A stretch of 8,536 bases of DNA from Spirochaetota bacterium (GCA_028276145.1 JAPYWX010000060.1:1-8536); one strand, 5' to 3'. Positions 1-5,285 are shown, counted from the stretch's first letter. Numbers and translations are program-made. Notes: generated by a model not told the origin, from the sequence alone.

Positions 1-10
1 CATCATTCAT
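1..10 (-). CDS. 5' end of a minus-strand gene leaving the left edge
   Basis: Only the first codons are visible. On the minus strand a GGGAGGGG ribosome binding site (17-24) is followed after six bases by ATG at 10-8, then Asn and Asp codons. A second ATG at 6-4 is further from the site and less likely. The strong Shine-Dalgarno match and a promoter-like pair just upstream suggest a real gene start, divergent from the lipoprotein gene at 527. Nothing can be said about the product. Confidence 0.55.
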
Positions 11-31
11 AAAATTCCCCTCCCGGTAAAT

Positions 32-60
32 ATTATTTTTCATTGTTGATGTTTTTTCAA
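32..60 (-). promoter_or_regulatory. Putative sigma-70-type promoter for the left-edge gene
   Basis: On the minus strand TTGAAA (60-55) and AATAAT (37-32) are 17 bases apart. Transcription would start near 25, giving a leader of about 15 bases that contains little more than the GGGAGGGG ribosome binding site. The same tight layout is seen at purA. Confidence 0.4.
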
Positions 61-87
61 GTTATTGGGATTGCGTTGGAAAATCCA

Positions 88-181
88 CAGGTTAAACCTG
101 CCACAGGTTAAACCTGACCCAGGTTAAACCTGTCCCAAGTTAAACTTGCCACTGGCTTTACCTGTTTCAAGCTAATGCCTG
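88..181. repeat. Tandem array of 13-base palindromes, 16-base period
   Basis: Six units follow one another with 3-base linkers. Units 1-3 (88-100, 104-116, 120-132) are identical, CAGGTTAAACCTG: 6-base arms around one central base. Unit 4 (136-148) is CAAGTTAAACTTG, changed in both arms so that the palindrome is intact. Unit 5 (152-164) and unit 6 (168-181) are degenerate but keep the spacing. Linkers are CCA, ACC, TCC, CCA and TTT. Because arms alternate, each AACCTG can also pair with the next CAGGTT across the 3-base linker. A T-run (183-189) follows unit 6. The array lies more than 25 bases upstream of the promoter-like pair of the left-edge gene. It could be a cluster of sites for a dimeric DNA-binding protein or a hairpin-forming element; its function is unknown. 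Confidence 0.9.
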
Positions 182-206
182 GTTTTTTTAATTTAGAATA
201 ACAAGC

Positions 207-227
207 TGCTTAAAGCACCAAGTTGGT
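207..227. repeat. Two overlapping odd-centred palindromes
   Basis: TGCTTAAAGCA (207-217) and ACCAAGTTGGT (217-227) each have 5-base arms around a single central base and share one base. The first is the reverse complement of the core of the perfect palindrome at 5286-5302, which links the two large intergenic regions. Confidence 0.55.
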
Positions 228-257
228 AGTGGGTTATTTAAGTCACTACCCATTTTT
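225..257. repeat. Hairpin followed by a short T-run
   Basis: GGTAGTG (225-231) and CACTACC (244-250) form a 7-base stem with a 12-base loop, followed by CA and TTTTT (253-257). It resembles a weak plus-strand intrinsic terminator, but no gene is visible upstream on that strand. It directly precedes the first dispersed hairpin repeat. Confidence 0.4.
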
Positions 258-260
258 ATC

Positions 261-291
261 AAAGAGATGCGTTGCATCTCTTTACTCTTAA
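261..291. repeat. Dispersed hairpin repeat, copy 1
   Basis: A perfect 10-base stem AAAGAGATGC / GCATCTCTTT (261-270, 274-283) has loop GTT and is followed by ACTCTTAA. The second half, GCATCTCTTT plus ACTCTTAA (274-291), is identical to 2811-2828 in another intergenic region. There is no T-run on either strand, so it is not an ordinary intrinsic terminator. It is probably a REP-like dispersed palindrome. Confidence 0.75.
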
Positions 292-392
292 AAGGTTTTG
301 ACAAAAAAGTATCCTAGGAAATGTAAAATTTAAGTAATTTAGCGGGTTCAAGAATTGAGTGTTTAAAAATTACACAGCTACTAAAAAATAGT

Positions 393-420
393 TCTTTCCT
401 ATAAGAAAGATTTATTTTTA
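393..420. terminator. Weak bidirectional terminator-like hairpin
   Basis: TCTTTC (393-398) pairs with GAAAGA (405-410) around loop CTATAA, followed by TTTATTTTT on the plus strand. On the minus strand the stem is followed by ACTATTTTTTAG. The stem is short and AT-rich. The remaining sequence between 292 and 476 is AT-rich and shows no ORF; a TTGACA at 298-303 lies 20 bases from TAAAAT (324-329), too far apart to be a convincing promoter. Confidence 0.3.
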
Positions 421-476
421 ACAGAATTGTTTATTGGGATTGAGAAGGTAAAAACATTTTGATGTTTCTAAAGAAT

Positions 477-506
477 TTGAAACTATTGAAGTCCCGCTAG
501 TATCAT
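477..506 (+). promoter_or_regulatory. Possible promoter of the small lipoprotein gene
   Basis: TTGAAA (477-482) and TATCAT (501-506) are separated by 18 bases. A start near 513 would place the transcript's 5' end directly at the Shine-Dalgarno site, which matches the short-leader style inferred elsewhere in the window. The -10 match is only moderate. Confidence 0.3.
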
Positions 507-526
507 TAATAATAGGAGGGGAGTGT

Positions 527-688
527 ATGAAGAAAGTAACCTTGTTGCTTGTTTCATTTTTGATGTTCTTTGCTTTCACTGGTTGTATAATCCATATAAA
601 GGAAACACCTAAGAAAGATAAGCCAAGTAATACTCATGTCATAATAAATGAGAAGGGCAAAAAAGTTATAATACATGAGAAGGATTAA
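527..688 (+). CDS. Small lipoprotein, 53 aa
   Basis: This short gene starts at ATG 527, behind a strong AGGAGGGGAG site (514-523). The protein has a lysine-bearing N-terminus, a hydrophobic core and a lipobox-like FTGC with Cys20, so it should be exported and lipidated, leaving a mature peptide of only about 34 residues. Phe at the -3 position is unusual for a lipobox but tolerated. The mature part is lysine-rich and contains the related heptads VIINEKG and VIIHEKD separated by KK, a small internal repeat with beta-strand-like alternation. No known family is recognised. Its TAA stop (686-688) lies in a TTAA tetramer (685-688) that also supplies the stop of the convergent glycosyltransferase gene. 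No strong terminator follows, so the two transcripts probably run into each other. Confidence 0.75.
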   Translation: MKKVTLLLVSFLMFFAFTGCIIHIKETPKKDKPSNTHVIINEKGKKVIIHEKD

Positions 689-1683
689 CTACTTTTACTG
701 ATATGTGTTATTTTTTCACCTTTTAGGATTTTTTTGATGCTTTGAAATACTGCGTTTATAAAGGTTAGCTCGGTAATAAGAGGATGAAGTAGCCAAACTA
801 AAGAAGGCTTCCTTATAAAACCTACGATTGCATCAAAAACTAAGGGTAAGAAAAAAATACACTTCAAGATTAGGGAAATTAACTTTTTAGTTTCTACCTT
901 CTGATAGAATTCTCTGCCGAGTTCTTCGTAATTTCTGTTTAGTCTTCTGTTTTTCTTTTTTATGAATGTTGATAGTTTGCCGTCTTGTTTGTGAATCAGT
1001 GCTGTATCAACTATGGCAAATAAGTAGCCTTTTTGAAGAATCCTGTAGCATACATCTGTGTGTATAAATGGGTCATACTTGACGGAGAGGAGAATATCTT
1101 TTCTAAAAAATGCACCGTTTGAACCTATGGGAGGCATTTTGCTTAAGTCTAAGAATTTTACAATCTCTACACCTTCTTTTTCGTGTACTACTTCTATCGG
1201 TGAGTCTGTCCACTTGCCACGGATGTGGTTATGTCTTTCGTACATTCCTAGGTAGATAGCTACAGGGTCATCGCCAGAAATGAGCCCTAAATATTTTGTA
1301 AAAATATCATCATTCTTTTCGTAAGTGTAATATCTTGGTTGAGAAATGGCAACATCGCTAAACTCAACAATTGGTGAAACTAGCTTTTCAAAAAAGTCCT
1401 TATCAACCAAAAAATTATCTGCATCTACGAACGCAATTATATCGCCTTTGGAATTTTCTATTCCGATAACTCTTCCTTTTTCCTCAATCCTGTAAGGATT
1501 GTGTAATATTCTTGTTTTGAATTTTTTACATATTTCAATTGTTCTATCGGTTGAGCCACCATCTATTATTATTACTTCATAATTGTCTTCCCCGTACGAC
1601 TGAGAAAATATTGTCTCCAAGCACCTTTCTATTGTTAATTCATTGTTGTATGTAGGAAGACAAACAGATATGAATGGTTTCAT
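685..1683 (-). CDS. Family 2 glycosyltransferase, membrane-associated (332 aa)
   Basis: This is a GT-A fold, GT2-type glycosyltransferase that should transfer a sugar from a nucleotide-sugar donor at the cytoplasmic face of the membrane. The N-terminus ISVCLPTYNNELTIERCL is the usual first strand and helix. DGGSTD (41-46) belongs to the nucleotide-binding region, and DADN (87-90) is the DXD-type metal site. PPIGSNGAFFRKDIL (184-198) fits the acceptor region, and HTD (208-210) stands where many relatives have an acidic ED motif, a possible variation. Two hydrophobic stretches (about 268-290 and 294-313) suggest membrane anchoring. Donor and acceptor cannot be predicted. The gene starts two bases after the stop of the other glycosyltransferase gene and has only a weak AGAGG about 14 bases upstream, so coupled translation in one operon is likely. 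A role in surface polysaccharide or glycan assembly is inferred. Confidence 0.88.
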   Translation of the reverse strand: MKPFISVCLPTYNNELTIERCLETIFSQSYGEDNYEVIIIDGGSTDRTIEICKKFKTRILHNPYRIEEKGRVIGIENSKGDIIAFVDADNFLVDKDFFEKLVSPIVEFSDVAISQPRYYTYEKNDDIFTKYLGLISGDDPVAIYLGMYERHNHIRGKWTDSPIEVVHEKEGVEIVKFLDLSKMPPIGSNGAFFRKDILLSVKYDPFIHTDVCYRILQKGYLFAIVDTALIHKQDGKLSTFIKKKNRRLNRNYEELGREFYQKVETKKLISLILKCIFFLPLVFDAIVGFIRKPSLVWLLHPLITELTFINAVFQSIKKILKGEKITHISKSS

Positions 1684-1685
1684 AA

Positions 1686-2759
1686 CTAGTACTTGAACCT
1701 CTTCTGTGAGAAGATATTTTTCTTTTTCACATCTTCAGATGTGATTGCTTCTTCACTTATTAAAAGCCCTTTTATGAAGTAATAGCCGTATGTAATATGT
1801 GATAAAAATATTCCTACAGTTGTTAAAAGAGTTTCAATCGGGTTTGGTTTTAGTGATGAAATAAGAGCAAGGAGAAAGTAAAATCCTAAAACACCCAAAT
1901 ATAACTTTAGAATAAGACTTGAAAAAAATGATAGTATACCTCCGCCGATTAAACCTAGCAAAAATATGGATGGTAGGAAATACTGTATTCTTAAAGAATT
2001 CTCGGGAAACTTCTTTATGAAAAATCCCCTATGCATTGCGTAATTACTTATTTGTTTAAAATGGTCCCAGAATAAGGATCTTCTGTGATGGTATACAACA
2101 ACATTTGGGCTGAATATTATTTTGTATCCTGCTTTCCTTATTTTTAGGCACAAAAGAGTATCTTCACCAGGATGGTATTGATAAATATCACTAAAGCCTC
2201 CTACTTTGAGGTACACATCCTTTTTTATTATTAGGTTAACACTATGGATATCATCGTCTTCATGTTCTTTGGTGTTGGTTATGACAAACCTTTTTCTAGC
2301 GCTGCCGCTCATGAGAAAGGAAGAGAAAACATTACCAGAAATTTTTGCCCAGAATGGCTCATTGTCTGGTGTGATTGCTGGGCCTCCCACTGCTCCTATT
2401 TCTTCACTTCTAAAAAGTATCTCTACAGCGTTCTTGAGCCAATCAGGCCTAGGGTAGGCATCGTCATCTATGAACGCTATTACATCACCTTTTGAAACTT
2501 CTGCCCCTACATCCCTTTTCTTTGAGACACTTGTTGGTGAAGGTACTATTCTTATGTCTAGTTTGTCAGACAGTTTTTCATAACTTACTTTATCCTCATC
2601 TGGTAAAATTATTATTTCGAAATCAGGATAATCTAGTTTTTCGTAATAAGGTATAGCTTCCTTCACAAAGTGACCAATTTTAGGTAGGGGTATAACTATT
2701 GAAACTTTTGGGTACTTAGACATGGGTTTATTGTAAACAAGAAAAAAAATGTGTTTCAA
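1686..2759 (-). CDS. Family 2 glycosyltransferase with C-terminal membrane segments (up to 357 aa)
   Basis: This is a second GT2-type enzyme. It has PKVSIVIPL at the start of the GT-A fold, IDDDAYP (97-103) as the DXD-type metal site, HPGEDTLL (196-203) with the catalytic-region acidic pair, then YHHRRS (223-228) and a QISNYAMHRG segment (236-245) in the position of the Q-x-x-RW-like region of processive and related GT2 enzymes. Three likely membrane helices follow (about 260-280, 283-303, 310-330). The start is uncertain. The longest frame begins at TTG 2759, with AAAGGAG only one base upstream, which is unusually close. ATG 2723 (codon 13) gives the more typical start MSKYPKVSIVIP but has no Shine-Dalgarno site. 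It is the first gene of a two-gene glycosyltransferase unit, separated from the LTD gene by a terminator and a 213-base gap. Substrates are unknown. Confidence 0.85.
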   Translation of the reverse strand: MKHIFFLVYNKPMSKYPKVSIVIPLPKIGHFVKEAIPYYEKLDYPDFEIIILPDEDKVSYEKLSDKLDIRIVPSPTSVSKKRDVGAEVSKGDVIAFIDDDAYPRPDWLKNAVEILFRSEEIGAVGGPAITPDNEPFWAKISGNVFSSFLMSGSARKRFVITNTKEHEDDDIHSVNLIIKKDVYLKVGGFSDIYQYHPGEDTLLCLKIRKAGYKIIFSPNVVVYHHRRSLFWDHFKQISNYAMHRGFFIKKFPENSLRIQYFLPSIFLLGLIGGGILSFFSSLILKLYLGVLGFYFLLALISSLKPNPIETLLTTVGIFLSHITYGYYFIKGLLISEEAITSEDVKKKNIFSQKRFKY

Positions 2760-2797
2760 ACTCCTTTACTTTAAGTAGCCTGCTCCCTATCCAGTTG

Positions 2798-2828
2798 AAG
2801 AGATGCGATAGCATCTCTTTACTCTTAA
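2798..2828. repeat. Dispersed hairpin repeat, copy 2
   Basis: AAGAGATGC / GCATCTCTT (2798-2806, 2811-2819) form a perfect 9-base stem with loop GATA, followed by TACTCTTAA. Bases 2811-2828 are identical to 274-291, while the loop differs from copy 1 (GATA against GTT). It lies within the leader or upstream region of the glycosyltransferase pair, about 40 bases before the possible TTG start. Confidence 0.75.
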
Positions 2829-2843
2829 GAAAGAATATCAACA

Positions 2844-2947
2844 AATAGGTGATATTAAGCACTAAGCCACAAACCCTTGAAATTTTAAGAGAAGTTGATG
2901 CCTGTTTTATGAGAGGATGAATTAAAATAAGTGTTTAAGTACCTATT
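2844..2947. repeat. Inverted repeat spanning the gap between LTD and glycosyltransferase genes
   Basis: AATAGGT (2844-2850) and ACCTATT (2941-2947) are 7-base inverted repeats about 90 bases apart. The sequence between them is AT-rich with no ORF or recognisable RNA. Such short arms may be chance. Confidence 0.25.
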
Positions 2948-2956
2948 GACTCTAAG

Positions 2957-2974
2957 AAAAAGAGGTTTTACCTC
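2957..2974 (-). terminator. Intrinsic terminator of the LTD-domain gene
   Basis: On the minus strand GAGGT (2974-2970) pairs with ACCTC (2966-2962) around an AAA loop and is followed directly by TTTTT (2961-2957). The first stem arm includes part of the TGA stop codon (2975-2973), so the hairpin begins inside the coding sequence. The 5-base stem is short but GC-rich for this sequence. It separates the LTD gene from the downstream glycosyltransferase pair. Confidence 0.65.
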
Positions 2975-4853
2975 ACTTTAAAAGAATTTTTGTGACGTAG
3001 TTTCCTTTCTTGCTTTTTATCATAACTATGTATATCCCTCTAACTAAGTTGGAAGTACTAAATTCAAAAATTCCTGTTTTATCAGATACAATCTTCAGGG
3101 CTGGGTAATAATCGGAAGTGAAAATTGTTATTTCATCACCTTTTGATATGTTAAATACTCTTATTTTCCCTCCCCTGCTTAGAATTTCCTTCTCTAGGAA
3201 TGGATTATCTTGGCTACCTATTGGATAAGAACTCTGGGGTACTACAAAAACTTTTCTTTCATACTTCTGTCCGTTGTAGGTGAATTCAATGTTTATTTCA
3301 TCATCTTCCTCTGTTGGAATTTCTCCTAATTTATTTATGGTGAATTCTCCGTAGTACCAAAAACCTTGGTTTGTTATAAGAAATGTTCTTAAAATTCCAC
3401 TGTTTTTGGTTCTGAAGACTACTTCGGTAAATGGTTCCTTTTCCTTTGTTATTATCAAAAGTTTTAGGATTTCTCCAACTTTTTTGTATTCATTATCAAC
3501 TATTATACTAGGGGTAGAGAATCCATTGTATTTTGCTGGTGTCTCGTAATAATTTCTGTATTTACCACCTAATTTTGTTGGTAAACCATCGGGTAATAAT
3601 GAAACTGTTCTATTGCTTTCGTAAATATAGTAATTTGAGTGTGTTAAAGGGAAAATATTTAGCCCTTTCATCTCAACTAAACTTAGTATTTTACCACCAC
3701 GATAAGGATGATTATCCTTTAGCATGACTAGAGAATCATGTTTAACATCTCCAACTTTTGCGATTAGGTATTCTCTTGGTGAGATTTCTAATAAATTAGT
3801 TGAATAGCCATAAATTGATGAATAATAGGCATTTTCTAAAAGTCTTATGTAGTAATTCGTTAAAGGACTCATTACATGGATATACGAATTCGTTATTGAT
3901 ATATTTGATTTTGAAAGGTTGACGATTTCTATGTACTTATCTGATGTGTTAGTTGAATTTGATAGTGTACCGCTTGAGAAATACGAAAACCAACTTTTTG
4001 ATGGGTAGAAACATACTTCGTTTATTGCTAAACTTTCTTCTAAATTACCTATATTAAAAATGTCTAAAGTTCTTGTTGAAGAGTAAATATTTTGGAATTT
4101 TGCTATTATTTTTTCGCCATTGTATCTAGGCACTATTGTGCCTCTAAATAAATTTCCAGATTCTCTGGATAAAGAAATTTCACCTCTGCCTAGTATGGTC
4201 AAAGGTATTTGATTAACATTCGTTTGAATATTTAGGAATATTTCAATCGTATCTGGAAAGTTGTATAAAAGTTTGCCGAAGTGGATGTATAGGTTTTCAT
4301 TCCTTATATACCCTGGTGATATTATGTTTGTTTGTAATGTATTAGTTTCACTTCCTTGAAAAATTCTTTCAATATTGACAGAGTTATTATTAATAGACGG
4401 TAGAGAGTCAATAACTATGCCGTTTGAAACTATTTTTATGGTGCTTATGTCTTCTTTTTTTATAGGTCCGTTTTTGCCTAGGTATTTCGTTGAAGAAAAG
4501 AAAATTATTGTGTTAGAGAAGTAAAAAGGTATTGATGAAGTGAGGTAATCGTATGGAAGTATCACGGCTACATCTCCGGGGTTGAGGTAATAGGTATACT
4601 TTATATCATCTGATTCTATGTCGTTTGATAGTATTGTGAGATTTATTTTATAGCCTTGTAGGTATATGTCGTAATTTCTCAAATCTATCGTATAAGGTGA
4701 ATCATTTATGATTTCTATATACTGATTTTTTTCTTTTTCGTAAGGGTAGTTGAAAACAACTTCACTTATCATTATTGAATAAGATACTACATAAGGAAGG
4801 ATTAAAAGCAAATAGGTAATTAGTAATATCAATAGTTTCCTTCCTTTTACCAT
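2973..4853 (-). CDS. Exported protein with two lamin-tail-like domains (626 aa)
   Basis: The N-terminus MVKGRK followed by a long hydrophobic run and VVSYS (to about residue 26) is a signal peptide. A first lamin-tail (LTD)-like domain spans about 27-185: ISEVVFNYP, then QYIEIIN (44-50), IDLRNY (56-61), NPGD (91-94) and the typical exit SPGYIRN (179-185). A second LTD-like copy starts at LAINEVCFYPS (275-285), with KYIEIVN (306-312), and runs to about 448. The C-terminus (about 560-626), with NISKGDEITIF, FEFST and LVRGIYIVMIKSKKG, resembles the FlgD-Ig or sorting-tail beta-sandwich domains of secreted proteins. LTD domains in bacterial exported proteins are thought to mediate binding; no catalytic motif is seen. 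A surface or periplasmic role is inferred. ATG 4853 has no Shine-Dalgarno site. A TTG at codon 8 follows AAGGAAGG at good spacing but would lose the basic N-region, so ATG is preferred. Confidence 0.8.
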   Translation of the reverse strand: MVKGRKLLILLITYLLLILPYVVSYSIMISEVVFNYPYEKEKNQYIEIINDSPYTIDLRNYDIYLQGYKINLTILSNDIESDDIKYTYYLNPGDVAVILPYDYLTSSIPFYFSNTIIFFSSTKYLGKNGPIKKEDISTIKIVSNGIVIDSLPSINNNSVNIERIFQGSETNTLQTNIISPGYIRNENLYIHFGKLLYNFPDTIEIFLNIQTNVNQIPLTILGRGEISLSRESGNLFRGTIVPRYNGEKIIAKFQNIYSSTRTLDIFNIGNLEESLAINEVCFYPSKSWFSYFSSGTLSNSTNTSDKYIEIVNLSKSNISITNSYIHVMSPLTNYYIRLLENAYYSSIYGYSTNLLEISPREYLIAKVGDVKHDSLVMLKDNHPYRGGKILSLVEMKGLNIFPLTHSNYYIYESNRTVSLLPDGLPTKLGGKYRNYYETPAKYNGFSTPSIIVDNEYKKVGEILKLLIITKEKEPFTEVVFRTKNSGILRTFLITNQGFWYYGEFTINKLGEIPTEEDDEINIEFTYNGQKYERKVFVVPQSSYPIGSQDNPFLEKEILSRGGKIRVFNISKGDEITIFTSDYYPALKIVSDKTGIFEFSTSNLVRGIYIVMIKSKKGNYVTKILLK

Positions 4854-4859
4854 GTTTTT

Positions 4860-4888
4860 ATCTTAGTTTAACTTGTTAGGAAATTCAA
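4860..4888 (-). promoter_or_regulatory. Promoter of the LTD-domain gene, probably leaderless
   Basis: On the minus strand TTGAAT (4888-4883) and TAAGAT (4865-4860) are 17 bases apart. Only six bases, AAAAAC, separate TAAGAT from ATG 4853, so transcription would start at or next to the A of the start codon. No Shine-Dalgarno site precedes this ATG. The spacer contains CAAGTTAAACT, identical to 11 of the 13 bases of palindrome unit 4 at 136-148. Confidence 0.4.
4865..4875. promoter_or_regulatory. Possible operator related to the palindrome array
   Basis: AGTTTAACTTG (reverse complement CAAGTTAAACT) matches bases 136-146 of array unit 4 exactly. It lies inside the -35/-10 spacer of the LTD promoter candidate. 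A second partial match, AGGTTTAA (4910-4917), fits the first array's consensus in reverse. A shared DNA-binding protein is a hypothesis only. Confidence 0.3.
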
Positions 4889-4983
4889 CTTTTACTTATT
4901 GGGTTAACGAGGTTTAATTTAGCAGTTTGATTCGGGCTTTTTGGAATGTTAATTTAAGTAACCTTACTCACTTTGTTTGCTGC

Positions 4984-5002
4984 GGAGAAGCTACGCCTCT
5001 TC
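4984..5002. repeat. Imperfect hairpin in the LTD-purA intergenic region
   Basis: GGAGAAGC (4984-4991) and GCCTCTTC (4995-5002) face each other across loop TAC, with six Watson-Crick pairs, one G-T and one A-C. Shape and arm composition recall the dispersed hairpin repeat at 261 and 2798, but sequence identity is too low to call it a third copy. Confidence 0.35.
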
Positions 5003-5024
5003 ATTTCAAAAATTCAATAAAGAA

Positions 5025-5054
5025 GTGCTTTTAGAATTGGTGCTTTAAGAATTA
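5025..5054. repeat. Imperfect 15-base direct repeat, GTGCTTT type
   Basis: GTGCTTTTAGAATTG (5025-5039) and GTGCTTTAAGAATTA (5040-5054) are adjacent and differ at two positions. Both begin with the GTGCT word that dominates the palindromes further downstream. Confidence 0.65.
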
Positions 5055-5117
5055 AGTGATTGAGTTGAAAAAATTCGCCACATGCTACTACCTATTTCTT
5101 CATTATTAATTAAAAAA

Positions 5118-5189
5118 GTGCTTTGTAGCACAAAGTGCTGTGTAGCACAGAGTGCTATGTAGCACAAAGTGCTATTCAGCACCTAGCAC
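5118..5189. repeat. Tandem array of GTGCT-N4-AGCAC palindromes, 17-base period
   Basis: Four units (5118-5131, 5135-5148, 5152-5165, 5169-5182) each consist of GTGCT, four variable bases (TTGT, GTGT, ATGT, ATTC) and AGCAC. They are joined by 3-base linkers AAA, AGA, AAA and followed by CT and a half unit AGCAC (5185-5189). Arms are invariant while the centre varies. Each AGCAC can alternatively pair with the next GTGCT across the linker, in two cases as a 6-base stem TAGCAC/GTGCTA. The array is flanked by ATTAATTA (5105-5112) and its reverse complement TAATTAAT (5194-5201). It lies between the divergent LTD and purA genes, over 200 bases upstream of the purA promoter candidate. Its function is unknown. 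Confidence 0.9.
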
Positions 5190-5190
5190 A

Positions 5191-5236
5191 CTCTAATTAA
5201 TTGAGGGGGTTACACACTCTCTTCACTCCCTAGAGT
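5191..5236. repeat. Composite intergenic repeat, copy A
   Basis: This begins CTCTAATTAATTGAGGG, continues with GTTACACACTCTC and ends CCTAGAGT. It aligns with copy B at 5328-5375 over about 46-48 bases with a few mismatches and small gaps. Both copies follow GTGCT/AGCAC palindromes, so a larger unit of palindromes plus this segment seems to have been duplicated. Confidence 0.6.
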
Positions 5237-5247
5237 AAGAGATTTTT
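5218..5247 (+). terminator. Terminator-like hairpin upstream of purA
   Basis: TCTCTT (5218-5223) pairs with AAGAGA (5237-5242). After one unpaired C, ACTC (5225-5228) pairs with GAGT (5233-5236), leaving loop CCTA. TTTTT (5243-5247) follows. The T-run is only on the plus strand. No plus-strand gene precedes it, because the LTD gene is divergent. It could therefore end a short noncoding transcript, act as an attenuator in a long purA leader, or simply be part of the repeat. Confidence 0.45.
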
Positions 5248-5285
5248 ACCTGTCTTGAATGTTTAAGAGGAAAGCTATTAAGTAA

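Noticed and set aside
79..93. Replication origin with DnaA boxes near purA-type genes
   Set aside because: AAATCCACA resembles a DnaA box only partly, and no cluster of boxes, dnaA or other origin gene is seen. Array units do not match the box.
88..181. CRISPR array
   Set aside because: The repeats are 13 bases with 3-base linkers, far too short, and the linkers are not unique spacers. No cas gene is present.
298..329. Promoter TTGACA ... TAAAAT for a small RNA ending near 420
   Set aside because: The spacing is 20 bases and the supposed terminator at 393-420 is weak. There is no other support for a transcript.
1058..1255. Plus-strand ORF of 65 codons
   Set aside because: It lies antisense within the glycosyltransferase gene and has no ribosome binding site or recognisable sequence; likewise the plus-strand ORFs at 2206-2495, 3533-3727, 7233-7532 and 7894-8301.
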